From Meiothermus sp. CFH 77666 (GTDB taxonomy: Bacteria; Deinococcota; Deinococci; Deinococcales; Thermaceae): a stretch of 64,000 nucleotides of DNA. The translations under genes and the position numbers were made by a program. Each line of letters opens with the position of its first letter. Positions within the stretch are counted from its first letter, which is position 1. The stretch spans positions 86,941-150,940 of the forward strand of contig NZ_JAGDFV010000005.1 of NCBI RefSeq assembly GCF_017497985.1, in the 5' to 3' direction. This document shows positions 53,327-62,994 of this stretch, piece by piece. A model generated the notes under the pieces. It ran no database searches and was not told the DNA's origin. It saw only the letters and a list, made by a program, of their open reading frames with translations.

Positions 53327-53839
53327 GTGGCAGAGAAATCTACGACGGCTCAACTGCTCATTGGCTACGGGGAGGATTCGCACCGCCTGGGTGAGGGACG
53401 CGAGCTGTGGCTGGGGGGGGTTCACATCGAGAGTGAGCGGGGTGCCATTGCCCACTCCGATGGCGACGTAATTCTGCACGCCCTCTCGGATGCCCTGCTG
53501 TCAGCCTTTGCGCTGGGGGATATTGGCAGCTTTTTCCCCGACCATGACCCCAAATGGAAAGGCCTGGAAAGCCGGGTGATCCTCGAGGTGGTGCTGCAAA
53601 AAGTACGGGATCAGGGCTATCGTTTAGGTCAGATTTCGGTGGTGGTGATCCTGGATCGCCCCAAGCTGGGGCCCCACCGCGCGGCTATTCAGCAAAACCT
53701 GGCCCTTCTGACCGGATTGCCAGAGCGCCGGGTGGGCCTCACCTTCAAGACCTCCGAGGGGCTGGCCCCTGATCACGCCCAGTGCCGAGCCATGGTCTAT
53801 CTCGAGCCCATCCCGGACAGACAGGTGGACAAAGGGTAG
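53327..53839 (+). CDS. ispF: 2-C-methyl-D-erythritol 2,4-cyclodiphosphate synthase
   Basis: IspF makes the cyclic diphosphate of the MEP isoprenoid pathway. The 170-residue protein has GYGEDSHRL (metal ligands D17, H19), [17 protein letters not shown] with the third His, [15 protein letters not shown], and the C-terminal [10 protein letters not shown]. This identifies the organism as using the MEP route for isoprenoids. The next gene (TRIC) begins 42 bases later. Confidence 0.96.
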   Translation: MAEKSTTAQLLIGYGEDSHRLGEGRELWLGGVHIESERGAIAHSDGDVILHALSDALLSAFALGDIGSFFPDHDPKWKGLESRVILEVVLQKVRDQGYRLGQISVVVILDRPKLGPHRAAIQQNLALLTGLPERRVGLTFKTSEGLAPDHAQCRAMVYLEPIPDRQVDKG

Positions 53840-53881
53840 GCGCTCTTAGGACGAACAACTGGAGTAGTGTCCCCTTGAGTT

Positions 53882-54505
53882 ATGCAACACTGGCAACTGC
53901 TTGACTTGCTGGCCTGGATGGGCCTGCTGGCCTTTGGGGTCTCTGGGGCGCTGGTGGCGGTGCAAAAGCGCTTTGACCTGGTGGGCATCATCGTATTGAC
54001 CGGGGTGACCGCCATTGGGGGTGGGGCCATCCGGGATGTGCTGGTGGGCTCACTACCCGCAGGCTCGCTCCGCAACGAGGCGGTGCTGTGGCTGGTGTTC
54101 CTGGTGGCGCTTCTGGTGTGGCGGTTTTACCGCCCTATGGGTCGGCTAGAGCGCCCCATCTACTACTTCGACACCCTGGGCCTGGGGCTGTTTGCTGCGC
54201 TGGGAGCTGAACGGGCCCTGGCCTTTGGACTGGGTTTCTGGGGGTGTGTGTTTGTGGGGACGGTCTCGGGGGTGGGGGGCGGCGTTCTGCGCGATGTGCT
54301 GGCGGGCGAAATTCCCGGCATCTTTTATCGCAACCGCGACCTCTATGCCTCGGCGGCGAGCGGCGGCGCGGCGGTGGTTTTTCTGATCTACACCTTTTTG
54401 CCTGCTTACTCGGCGCTGGCAGTGGTGCTGGGTGCGCTGGTGACCATTGGACTGCGGCTCTCGAGCCGCTGGCTGGGCTTGCGCCTCCCCACGCCCAAAG
54501 AGTGA
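53882..54505 (+). CDS. TRIC-type cation channel / UPF0126 membrane protein
   Basis: The 207-residue protein has seven membrane segments in two related halves, each with the G-x-G-G-G-x-x-R-D signature: AIGGGAIRDVLVG and VGGGVLRDVLAGEIP. Prokaryotic TRIC proteins form trimeric potassium-type channels; older annotations call the family UPF0126 or YadS. It is downstream of ispF, 42 bases apart. Confidence 0.9.
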   Translation: MQHWQLLDLLAWMGLLAFGVSGALVAVQKRFDLVGIIVLTGVTAIGGGAIRDVLVGSLPAGSLRNEAVLWLVFLVALLVWRFYRPMGRLERPIYYFDTLGLGLFAALGAERALAFGLGFWGCVFVGTVSGVGGGVLRDVLAGEIPGIFYRNRDLYASAASGGAAVVFLIYTFLPAYSALAVVLGALVTIGLRLSSRWLGLRLPTPKE

Positions 54506-54602
54506 GTACGGACGCTAGTTGAACAATACCAACACCCCTCTGCTCTCGGCTATTTGCACCTAGCACGCTGCGTTCCTTTCCAGGTTCTGAACCCCCTAAT
54601 GG

Positions 54603-54608
54603 TAGATT
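54603..54608 (+). promoter_or_regulatory. -10 box of the beta-helix gene (leaderless)
   Basis: TAGATT lies six bases before the ATG at 54615, which argues for that start over the TTG at 54612. Confidence 0.5.
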
Positions 54609-54614
54609 GGGTTG

Positions 54615-56936
54615 ATGCGTGGCCTGCTGAGTTTTGCCCTGTGTTTGATGCCACTGGCCTGGAGTCAGGCTAGCCCGATTACGGTGCCCAAAGGGGCCGA
54701 CCTGGCCAAAGCCATCGCCGAAGCCCCGGCAGGCTCGGTGTTGCGCCTCGAGGCAGCGGAATATCGTTCGGCCCGGGGCCTGGAGATTGGCAAGCCCCTC
54801 ACGCTACAAGGCGAGGGACGGGACAAAACCCGTATTCGTTCCGATGCGGCCAATTTTGTGCTTTCCATTAACGTGCGAGGCCGTTTTAATGCACTTGGCA
54901 TCAGCTTTGAACACTTTGGTGCGCGGATTGCCAATGTGGTGGTGGTGGGCGGTGGCGAGGCCGTTTTCGAAAAGTGCCGCTTTCAGGGAGGCAAGCTCGA
55001 GCTTGAGTCAGGCCAGGGGGGCGATGGAATCTGGGTGCGTGGCAGCGCTCGAGCCACCTTACGGAGCAGCGAGTTTCTGAACAACCAACTGCACGGGGTG
55101 GATGTGAGCGAGGAGGCGCAGGTGGTGCTCCAGGGCAGTGTGGTGCGCGGCAACCGCGACGCCGGAGTGGCCTTTTACGACGAGGCCAGGGGCGAGGTGC
55201 GGGGCAACACCATCGAGGCCAACAACGCCCACGGCATTTATGTGGCCGGGCAAGCCCGGCCCCTCATCGAGGGCAACACCCTGCGGGCCAACCGCCTGTG
55301 GGGCGTTTATGTGGAGGCCACGGCCAACCCTACACTTCGACAAAATAGCTTTTCGGGTAATCGTCGCGGAACTTCGCAGTTCCTGGGTCAGCCCTTCACC
55401 CCGAATCCCAAACCGGGTGCCGACCTGACCTCCATCCTGGCCCGGGCCCCCGAGGGCAGCACCGTAACGCTGGCGGCAGGCGAGTATGTGTTGCCCAGGG
55501 GCCTCGAGGTCGCCAATAGCGTGACCCTGGTGGGGCAGGGCCGCGAGCAGACCCGGTTGGTATCTTCGGCGGGCGGGTTTGTGTTGCGCTATGTGGGCCG
55601 GGGCAAGCTGGGCGTGCGAAACCTTTCCATCGTGTACCGGGGACAGACCGCAGCCGATGTGGTGCAGGTGCGGAGGGGGGAACTCGAGCTTGCCAACGTA
55701 GCAGTGCGCGGAGGACGCACCAGCCGCCAGGAAGCCGGGTTGGGGGCGGGTATTTTTGTCTCCGGCAACGGGCGGATTACCCTGCGAGGCGTTCAGGTGA
55801 GCCAGAACCAGTTGCGCGGTATCGAGGCGGCCGGGGAGGCCCGACTGATGCTCGAGGGGGTTAGCCTCGAGGCCAACGAAAGCGCGGGTCTTTTGCTTTA
55901 TGGGCAGAGCCAGGGGACGCTGAAGGAGGTGACCCTTCGAGCCAATAAGGGCAGCGGCCTGGAAGTCGATGAAAACGCCCTGCTATCTGCCGAAAATCTG
56001 ACGGTGCGCGAGAACCAGGGTTCTGGCTTGTTGCTAGCGGGACAGGCCCGGCTAGAGCTGAGCGGTAGCCTGCTGGAGGCCAATGCCGAAGCCGGTTTGC
56101 TGGCGCAGGGACAGGCTGCTGTGAGCCTGCAAAGCAGCCAGATTCGGGCCAACCGGGGAGCGGGGCTGGTCTTTCGCAGCAAAACCAGCGGAACGGTGGC
56201 GGGCAGCACGGTAGAAGGGCAGAGTCTGCAGGGAATTGTGCTGATGGGGGAGAGCAATCTGCTGCTAGAGGGCAATACGGTAAGGGAGAATGAACGGGGC
56301 GGCCTGTGGTATCTCGAGCGTGCGGCGGGCGAGGCCCGCCAGAACCTGCTGGAGAAGAACAGCTCCTCGGGCATTCTGGTAAGCCAGTGGGCTCAGCCCG
56401 TGTTGAGCGAGAACCGCCTTTTAGACCATCCCGAGTACGGGTTGGTCTATACCGACGAGGCTGCCGGAAGCGCCAATGGCAACACCATCGAGGGGAGTGG
56501 GATGTACGGACTTGCCTTGCTGGGACGTAGCAAGCCCACCCTGGAGAAGAACACCGTGCGGAATAGCAATATGGCAGGCTTGGCCTACCTGGAGCAGTCG
56601 TCGGGCAGCGCCAGGGCCAACATCCTCGAGGCCAACCAGACCCACGGGATTCTGGTGGATCACCGGGCCAGCCCGTTGCTCGAGGCCAACCAGGTTCTAC
56701 GCAACCTGCTCTGTGGCATGGTCGTTCGTAGCCTGAGCGAAGCGGTCATACAGGGAAACATCGTGGCCGAGAACGGCCTGCACGGCCTCGAGGTGCAGGA
56801 TAGGGCCAGAGTTCGTGTAGAGGCCAACCAGATTACCGCTAATAAAGGGGCAGCCATTCGAATTGCCCGTTATGCCGAGGCTGTGCTCGGATACAACACC
56901 CTCGAGGGAAACGCTACTGAGGTGCAGCGCGAATAG
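54615..56936 (+). CDS. Secreted right-handed beta-helix protein, two modules
   Basis: The 773-residue protein has a signal peptide (cleavage near AWSQA). Two homologous start blocks occur: VPKGADLAKAIAEAPAGSVL with GLEIGKPLTLQGEGRDKTRI, and PKPGADLTSILARAPEGSTV with GLEVANSVTLVGQGREQTRL. Each opens a parallel beta-helix of about 22-residue coils (pattern GNTIEANNAHGIYV, GNTVRENERGGLWY). This is the DUF1565/NosD-type pectate-lyase-like fold. Substrate unknown; a cell-surface carbohydrate or structural role is possible. Its TAG stop coincides with the end of a dispersed repeat. Confidence 0.85.
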   Translation: MRGLLSFALCLMPLAWSQASPITVPKGADLAKAIAEAPAGSVLRLEAAEYRSARGLEIGKPLTLQGEGRDKTRIRSDAANFVLSINVRGRFNALGISFEHFGARIANVVVVGGGEAVFEKCRFQGGKLELESGQGGDGIWVRGSARATLRSSEFLNNQLHGVDVSEEAQVVLQGSVVRGNRDAGVAFYDEARGEVRGNTIEANNAHGIYVAGQARPLIEGNTLRANRLWGVYVEATANPTLRQNSFSGNRRGTSQFLGQPFTPNPKPGADLTSILARAPEGSTVTLAAGEYVLPRGLEVANSVTLVGQGREQTRLVSSAGGFVLRYVGRGKLGVRNLSIVYRGQTAADVVQVRRGELELANVAVRGGRTSRQEAGLGAGIFVSGNGRITLRGVQVSQNQLRGIEAAGEARLMLEGVSLEANESAGLLLYGQSQGTLKEVTLRANKGSGLEVDENALLSAENLTVRENQGSGLLLAGQARLELSGSLLEANAEAGLLAQGQAAVSLQSSQIRANRGAGLVFRSKTSGTVAGSTVEGQSLQGIVLMGESNLLLEGNTVRENERGGLWYLERAAGEARQNLLEKNSSSGILVSQWAQPVLSENRLLDHPEYGLVYTDEAAGSANGNTIEGSGMYGLALLGRSKPTLEKNTVRNSNMAGLAYLEQSSGSARANILEANQTHGILVDHRASPLLEANQVLRNLLCGMVVRSLSEAVIQGNIVAENGLHGLEVQDRARVRVEANQITANKGAAIRIARYAEAVLGYNTLEGNATEVQRE

Positions 56937-57005
56937 AGCGCTCTTCACAAATATCGAGCCATGCGGGACTAAGAATCCTTTGTCCTGGACAGAACAGTGG
57001 CGGTC
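56934..57005 (-). repeat. Dispersed short repeat, copy D
   Basis: On the plus strand it starts TAGAGCGCTCTTCACAAATA, where TAG is the beta-helix stop, then TCGAGCCATGCGGGAC, and ends TTTGTCCTGGACAGAACA. The inverted copy matches copy B from GCTCGATATTTGTGAAGAGC. Copy E at 63.0 kb is diverged but has the same order. Confidence 0.8.
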
Positions 57006-57037
57006 TGGATGGATGGCCACGTCCGCGAAGAGCACGA

Positions 57038-57043
57038 TATCAT
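57038..57043 (+). promoter_or_regulatory. -10 box of the 156-residue gene (leaderless)
   Basis: TATCAT lies seven bases before the ATG at 57051. No ribosome binding site is present. Confidence 0.4.
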
Positions 57044-57050
57044 GAGCGTT

Positions 57051-57521
57051 ATGGAAGCGGCGTTCCGCCCTAACCGCGCAGCCCTTGAGGAGAGCCCGGA
57101 ATATTTTTGGGAGCGTTTCTCCGGGTATGCCCAGACCTGGCCGGTTTGCCCCGAGCCGCTTGGAAGCCCTTTGCTCGAGGTGCTCACCCCCCTAGGCCCC
57201 CTTTATGCTTTTGACCGTACCCTGGTTCACTTCTCGGGCAGCGAAACCCCGGTGATTGTTCATGGGGAGGTAGAACACTGGGAAGCTACCCAAGATACCA
57301 ATGCTTTGCAGCATTTAGGGGGTGGGCGCTATCAGATGACGGGTCGAGTACAAGCTGTGCTGGATGCCACTTATTTCGTTTTGCAAGTGCAGGGTTCTGG
57401 TGGCGAAAGCTCTTTGCAAGTGGTTTTGGCGGCCTCAAACCTCCCTGGCGTGGGAAGCTGGATTACGGTACAACTAAAACCCCCCCTCATGGTGTTTCGC
57501 CCCGAATCGTATTCGCGCTGA
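57051..57521 (+). CDS. Hypothetical protein, 156 residues
   Basis: The soluble protein starts with ALEESPEYFWERFSGYAQTW and has a beta-rich second half (LVHFSGSETPVIVHGEVEHW, YFVLQVQGSGGESSLQVVLA). No known family recognised. The ATG at 57051 is chosen over 57042 from the -10 box and because the earlier ORF start (56997) lies in repeat D. It stands alone between the beta-helix and cyclase genes. Confidence 0.6.
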   Translation: MEAAFRPNRAALEESPEYFWERFSGYAQTWPVCPEPLGSPLLEVLTPLGPLYAFDRTLVHFSGSETPVIVHGEVEHWEATQDTNALQHLGGGRYQMTGRVQAVLDATYFVLQVQGSGGESSLQVVLAASNLPGVGSWITVQLKPPLMVFRPESYSR

Positions 57522-57763
57522 GCAGCGGGCTCTTCATTCAGTTTTAGGAGCCCGGAGACTGAGGGTTCTTCAAGCGGTTCATGCGACAGAACAAGTTTTT
57601 GGACATCACTGTGCGAGAGATTGTGTAATCTAGATGCAGATACCTATACTTTGGTTTGTTGGGCAATAAATGCTCCGCTTGAACTAAGGCAGGTAGCCGG
57701 CGGCGTATACTTTTTATACCTTCGGTTGCATCGAGAAACATTTGTTTGCTGTGGTTTTACCCT

Positions 57764-60700
57764 ATGATTTGTCCGCGTTGTGGCCACACCAATGTTGCCG
57801 GTGAAGAGAGCTGTGCACGTTGTGGCAACACCCTGCTGCCTGGAGGGGCTTTTGTGCAGGAGCGGCGCTGGGTAAGTGTGGTGTTTTTTGACCTCTCGCG
57901 CTTTACCGAGTACGCGCTGGCTCACCCCCTCGAGGACACCTGGCAGGCCGCCAACACCGCCCTGCAAACGGCGGCCAACCATGTGCGGCTGTATGGCGGG
58001 CACATAGACAAGTTTTTTGGCGATGGCTTTCTGGCTGTGTTTGGGGTTCCGCGCAGCCAGGAATCCGATGCACGGGCGGCGCTGGAAGCCGCGCAAGCCA
58101 TGGTGGCCTCGAGTACCCTGCCGGGGCGGGCAGGCGTAGCCAGTGGACTGGTGCTGCGAACGCCCCTGGGCGGGGGGCTGGCGGGCGACCAGACCGTGCT
58201 GGGGCCCGCCGTCAACCTTTCCCAGCGTTTGTCGCAGGCCGCCCCTCCCGGCGAGGTCTGGTGCGATGCCACCACCATGCGCCTGGTGCCCGGGGTGCTG
58301 ACCGAAGCCCTCCCCCCGCAGCCCCTCAAAGGCTATGCCGAACCGCTAGTACCCTTTCGCTACCTGGGTTTGCGCGCCGATCCCCCCGAGGCACTGGGCC
58401 GCGACCGGGAAGTTCAGACCCTGCGCCAGGCACTCGATGCCGTGCGGGCGGGGGCCGGGCGGCGGGTGGTGCTCTTTGGCCCTATGGGGGTGGGCAAGTC
58501 GCACCTGGCCCAGCACTTTGTCGAAACCCTGCCTGAAGGGGTGCGGGGCGTGTTTGCGCCGCGTCTGACCACCGGTGTGGCCCTGCGCTATGCCCTGCGC
58601 CAGGGCTTGCAAAAATTGCTGATAGACGGGCTTTCAGGGCTACGGCAGCTCGAGCTTCCCGAGCACCTGCGAACCATTCTGGATTTCAGCATCGGGATAG
58701 AGGAGCACCCTGGTCTGCCCAGCGCCGAGCTGGACAACCTGCTGATAGAGACCTGGTGGACGCTCCTGGCGCGGATTGCCCAGGGTAACCCCATTGTGGT
58801 GGTTCTGGATGATTTGCACAACGCCGACCCGACCGTGCTCGAGTTCACCCGGCGGCCTGCGCCCCCAGGGGTTATGCTCCTCTTGGTGGCCCGACAAAAC
58901 CGCTGGGAAGCTGCCGAAGACCTGGTACTGCTTCCACTGGAACCTTTATCGCTGGAGGATACCCAGCAACTGATTTTGCGCGCCCGCCCCGATCTCGGCC
59001 CCGCGACCAGCCTGCACCTGGCCGAGGCCAGCGGCGGTTTTCCGCTAGCTGTGCAGGCCCTGAGCCTGACCAGCAGCGGGGAGCCCGAGCCCATTCCGCT
59101 GTACCAGCCCCGGCTGGATAGTCTGCCCCGGCTGGCCCGGGTGGCCCTGCAAGCGGCGGCAGTGCTGGGTTCGACGGCCCCGCCCGAGCTGGTACGACAC
59201 CTGGTGGGGGAGGAGGCCGACCTGACCCGCCTGGTGGGAGAGGGTTTCCTCGAGGCCGATGAACACGGGCAGTTGCGCTTTGCCATCCCCTGGTTGCGCG
59301 AAGCTACGCTGGGTCAGGTAGGCGGACAGCAGGTACAGACCTGGCACCAGCAAGCTGCCCGCTGGTATCAGCGCCAGGGCCGCCTGGCCGAAGCCGCAAC
59401 CCACCTCGAGGCTGCCGGCGATACCGCAACTGCCTACCGGATGTGGCGGGTGGTGGCGCAACAGGCCTGGAACGAGGAACGCTACTCGGGGGCCATTCTG
59501 GGTTACCTGGAGGCCCTGCGTCTGGCCGAAGGCAAGGTGCGCTGGCAGGCGGCCCTCGAGGCAGCCGAGGCTCACCTGGCCCTGGGTCGCTATGGAGAGG
59601 CCCTCGAGCTGGCCAGCCTACCCCTGGAAACCCAGGAATTGCCGCTTGCTTTGCGCCAAAGGGTCTGGGCCCTTCGCCTCGAGGCCAGCCTGGCCCTGGG
59701 TCAGGCCGACTTGATTGAACGCCCTGCCCCTGGCGAAATTACCGAACCTCGCCTGGCGGTAGCGGTAGCCCGCACCCTTCCTGTGGAGGAGGCTTGCAGG
59801 ATGTTAGAGGGGCTTCCGGCTAACCTCGAGGGTTCCGCCAAACTGGTGCGGGCGCGGGCCTGGTTGCGCTCGGGGCAGGTGGTACAGGCTCAAGCGGAGA
59901 GCGAAGCCTACCTTGGCGAATATGGTCAGAACCCTGCCGAATGTTTTGAGGCTCGGCAGATACTGTCCGAAGCACTCTGGCGACAATTCAGGCTGAGCGA
60001 TGCCATAAAAGCCTTGGGCCAGCCCCCGGGGGATATGTTACCTGCCTGGTTTAGCTGTCTGTACAATAGCAGCCTGGCTGCATTACGCCTGGATATGGGC
60101 CAGTTCGAGGTGGCGAGCGCTTTGCTGGAAGAAAGCCTGCTCTTGCTCGAGGGCGCACCTCCTGGGGTAATCGAACAGGTAAGCCGGGTTCGCCTTCGCT
60201 TCCTGATCGAATCGGGCCAGCTCGACGATGCCCTCTACTTTGGCGAGTCGGCGGTGGCCAAGACGCCTTCGCCGAGCCTTTTGTCCCTTTTGGCCCTGGC
60301 CTACGCCCTGGCATCCGGCCAGCAGAGTGGGCTCATGCTGCAAAGGTTGATACGCGGCCTGGAAGGAATCGAAGACCCCGAAGTGAGGACTGTTTGTGAG
60401 CTGGCGATGGGGCTTCGCAAGTGGTATCAGAGCCAGGATGGGGCTACCCATCTTCGCCGGGCAGTATTCCTGGCGCGGCGGAGCCACAGCCCGAGTTATT
60501 ATTTCTATGCGCTCCTTATGCTTGGGCTGGCTCAGCAGACCCAAAATCCCAAAAAGGCCCTGGCCCTCTCGCAGTACATGCTGAGCCAAACAGCGGGCCG
60601 AGGTTTTGAATTACAACACGGCTACGCCCGCTTGCTACGGGCACAGCTACTACTGGCCGAGGGCCGTGAACCTTCGGGCCTTTTAGATTTTGAGGCCAAA

Positions 60701-60871
60701 ACCCCCCTGGCTCAGCTCTGGAAAGGGCTTTTGCTGGGGGCTGTACAGGGAGAAAAGCCTTTCCTCCTGGCCCACCATTTCCGGGGGTACGGAATCCTGG
60801 GAGTTTGGGCCCGCTGGTTCTCAACCAGACCCGTCTCGTCCTGGCAGGTGCGTTCTGAACTGCCGGAGTAA
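57764..60871 (+). CDS. Zinc-ribbon / class III cyclase / STAND ATPase / TPR signalling protein
   Basis: This 1035-residue protein reads in order: zinc ribbon (C3, C6, C17, C20); class III nucleotidyl cyclase domain (about 35-190) with metal Asp D43 and D87, K83, N151 and R155 of the transition-state pair; AAA/STAND ATPase with Walker A GPMGVGKS (239-246) and Walker B VVVLDD (345-350); helical TPR-like repeats (about 530-1000). All catalytic cyclase residues seen are kept, so it may make cAMP or cGMP. Likely a signal integrator. The ATG at 57764 is preferred, because it opens directly with the zinc ribbon MICPRC. The 240 bases upstream hold nothing else recognised. Confidence 0.85.
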   Translation: MICPRCGHTNVAGEESCARCGNTLLPGGAFVQERRWVSVVFFDLSRFTEYALAHPLEDTWQAANTALQTAANHVRLYGGHIDKFFGDGFLAVFGVPRSQESDARAALEAAQAMVASSTLPGRAGVASGLVLRTPLGGGLAGDQTVLGPAVNLSQRLSQAAPPGEVWCDATTMRLVPGVLTEALPPQPLKGYAEPLVPFRYLGLRADPPEALGRDREVQTLRQALDAVRAGAGRRVVLFGPMGVGKSHLAQHFVETLPEGVRGVFAPRLTTGVALRYALRQGLQKLLIDGLSGLRQLELPEHLRTILDFSIGIEEHPGLPSAELDNLLIETWWTLLARIAQGNPIVVVLDDLHNADPTVLEFTRRPAPPGVMLLLVARQNRWEAAEDLVLLPLEPLSLEDTQQLILRARPDLGPATSLHLAEASGGFPLAVQALSLTSSGEPEPIPLYQPRLDSLPRLARVALQAAAVLGSTAPPELVRHLVGEEADLTRLVGEGFLEADEHGQLRFAIPWLREATLGQVGGQQVQTWHQQAARWYQRQGRLAEAATHLEAAGDTATAYRMWRVVAQQAWNEERYSGAILGYLEALRLAEGKVRWQAALEAAEAHLALGRYGEALELASLPLETQELPLALRQRVWALRLEASLALGQADLIERPAPGEITEPRLAVAVARTLPVEEACRMLEGLPANLEGSAKLVRARAWLRSGQVVQAQAESEAYLGEYGQNPAECFEARQILSEALWRQFRLSDAIKALGQPPGDMLPAWFSCLYNSSLAALRLDMGQFEVASALLEESLLLLEGAPPGVIEQVSRVRLRFLIESGQLDDALYFGESAVAKTPSPSLLSLLALAYALASGQQSGLMLQRLIRGLEGIEDPEVRTVCELAMGLRKWYQSQDGATHLRRAVFLARRSHSPSYYFYALLMLGLAQQTQNPKKALALSQYMLSQTAGRGFELQHGYARLLRAQLLLAEGREPSGLLDFEAKTPLAQLWKGLLLGAVQGEKPFLLAHHFRGYGILGVWARWFSTRPVSSWQVRSELPE

Positions 60872-61126
60872 GTGCGGAGCCCATTGGCTTCATGCGCTTT
60901 TGCTGGGGGATCCCTGGGTACACCCGTCGAGCAGCGTTTGGCCAACGGCCCCTTTGGCTACTGTTGGCACATCGTGACGATGGACATGGAGATTCCAATA
61001 CCTGACAGACGCGAAATGCAGTCCAAATTGGAAAATCCTCAGCGTCTTTACTTTTGCAGACCTCGAGCCTGCCGAGCGTTAGAATAGACGCCTGACTCTA
61101 TCTCGCCCACCTTACCCGTGCCCGCT

Positions 61127-62920
61127 ATGGATGCCCAGACTGCCCAGGCCATCGAACTGATTCGCTCCCGGATGCCCATTCAGGAGCTGGTGGGGCGGTA
61201 TGTGGCGCTCAAACCCAGCGGCAAGGGCACCTGGAAGGGCCTGTGCCCCTTTCACCAGGAAAAAACCCCATCTTTTCAGGTCAACGAGACCAAAGGGCTG
61301 TGTTACTGCTTTGGCTGTAAAGCGGGGGGCGACATCTTTGCCTTTCTGCAAAAGATTGAGGGCATCGAGTTTCGGGAAGCCTTAGAGCGCCTGGCTCAAG
61401 AAACCGGCGTGGAGTTGCCGCAGTACAAAGGGCGCGCTTCTGCACGCAAGGAAGCCCTGCAAATCCTCGAGCTCACCCAGACTTACTTCCGTTCCCACCT
61501 TGGGGGTGAAGCGTTGCAATACCTGCAAGCCCGCGGCTTGACCCCCGAGTCCATCGAGCAGTTTGGCCTGGGCTATGCCCCAGCCAGCCGGGATGGCCTG
61601 CTCAAGTACCTTCACGCTCAGGGGGTGAGCCCCCAGGAGGCCCTGGAAGCCGGGGTGCTGATGGAGCGCGAGGGGCGCTTTTTTGACCGCTTCCGCAATC
61701 GCATCACCTTTCCCATCCAGGACGCCCTGGGCCGCACCGTGGCCTTTACGGCCCGGGCCCTGGCCCAGGACGACCACCCCAAGTACCTCAACTCGCCCGA
61801 AACGGCCCTGTTCAAAAAAAGCTTGCTGCTTTATGGCTACCCCCAGGCCCGGGCGGCCATTCGGGAGCGAGGGCGTGCAGTGGTGGTGGAAGGGCTTTTC
61901 GATGTGATTGCCCTGCACCAGATGGGCTTTAGCGAGGCGGTGGCGGTGCTGGGTTCCTCGCTCTCTGCCGAGCAGGCCCATCTCCTGAAGCGGGCCGATG
62001 CCGCCGAGCTCTACCTCGCCTTCGACGCCGACGAGGCTGGGCGCAAGGCTACCCTGCAAAGCCTCAACCTGGAGATTGCCCGAAGCTTTGTGGTCTATGC
62101 GGTGCTGCTCGAGGGCGGTAAAGACCCGGGCGACCTGCTGCTGGTACCGGATGGCAAAGTGCGCTTTGAAGCAGCCCTGAACGCGGCGCTGCCCGAAGTG
62201 GAGTACCGCTTCGAGGTGGCCGCCAGTGGGCTGGACTTGCGCCGCCCCGAACACAAACAAAAAGTCCTCGAGGCCCTCAAACCTCGTCTGGTCTCGAGCG
62301 AGCCCTTCGACCGGGTGGTGGAAAAGCTCAAGGCCAAGGTGATCGGAGCCCTGGAGCTTTCGCCGCGTGCGCTGGAAGACTATCTGGCCAGGGCGCGGTT
62401 CGCTGCAGGACGCCCTACCCCCGGCGCTGCGCCCCTCCGAACCGACCGGGTCGCCAGCCTGGGGCTGAGCCGCCCCGACCTCACCGAAAAGCGCCTGCTG
62501 CGCGAGCTGGATGTGATTGCCCTCCTGTACTCGGTGCCCGAGGAAGAGTTTGTGCAGTGGGCGCTGTATGTCGAAGACCACACCTGGCCGCCAGAGGGCA
62601 GCCTGCTGGCCGACTTCATGCAGGCGGCCCGTTCCGAACAGGGTAAGAGCCGTATCCTCAAACACTTCGAGCAGCGGGGGGAGGGGGCCCGGCTGATTGA
62701 TGTGCTCATGAAAAGCCCCAGTTTTGACCAGACCAACCTCGAGGCCCACCTGACCGTGGCCATGGCCCGGGTACGCGAGGTGTACTACGAAATGCGCCTC
62801 GACAAACTCAAAACCCAGCTCAAAAGCACCACTGATCTGGACGAGATTCGCGCCCTGACCAAAGACATTCAGGAAGTCTTGCAGGCCATCGAGGCCGAGC
62901 GGCGGGTCTACAAGCGCTAA
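61127..62920 (+). CDS. dnaG: DNA primase
   Basis: DnaG synthesises RNA primers for replication. The product (597 residues from this ATG; 600 from a GTG at 61118) has the CHC2 zinc finger (C40, H43, C61, C64), a TOPRIM core with VVVEGLFDVIALHQMGFSEA and AFDADEAGRKAT, and KDPGDLLL, plus a C-terminal helicase-binding domain. It shows GLGYAPASRDGLLKYLHA in the RNA polymerase domain. No rpsU or rpoD is adjacent, so the usual macromolecular operon is not present here. Start codon uncertain by three codons. Confidence 0.95.
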   Translation: MDAQTAQAIELIRSRMPIQELVGRYVALKPSGKGTWKGLCPFHQEKTPSFQVNETKGLCYCFGCKAGGDIFAFLQKIEGIEFREALERLAQETGVELPQYKGRASARKEALQILELTQTYFRSHLGGEALQYLQARGLTPESIEQFGLGYAPASRDGLLKYLHAQGVSPQEALEAGVLMEREGRFFDRFRNRITFPIQDALGRTVAFTARALAQDDHPKYLNSPETALFKKSLLLYGYPQARAAIRERGRAVVVEGLFDVIALHQMGFSEAVAVLGSSLSAEQAHLLKRADAAELYLAFDADEAGRKATLQSLNLEIARSFVVYAVLLEGGKDPGDLLLVPDGKVRFEAALNAALPEVEYRFEVAASGLDLRRPEHKQKVLEALKPRLVSSEPFDRVVEKLKAKVIGALELSPRALEDYLARARFAAGRPTPGAAPLRTDRVASLGLSRPDLTEKRLLRELDVIALLYSVPEEEFVQWALYVEDHTWPPEGSLLADFMQAARSEQGKSRILKHFEQRGEGARLIDVLMKSPSFDQTNLEAHLTVAMARVREVYYEMRLDKLKTQLKSTTDLDEIRALTKDIQEVLQAIEAERRVYKR

Positions 62921-62994
62921 AGGGGTAAGTAATGCTTCCCGGTACCCACCTTGTGCATCGTTATCGCGCTCTACACGATGTAGCCTCTCGTCCG

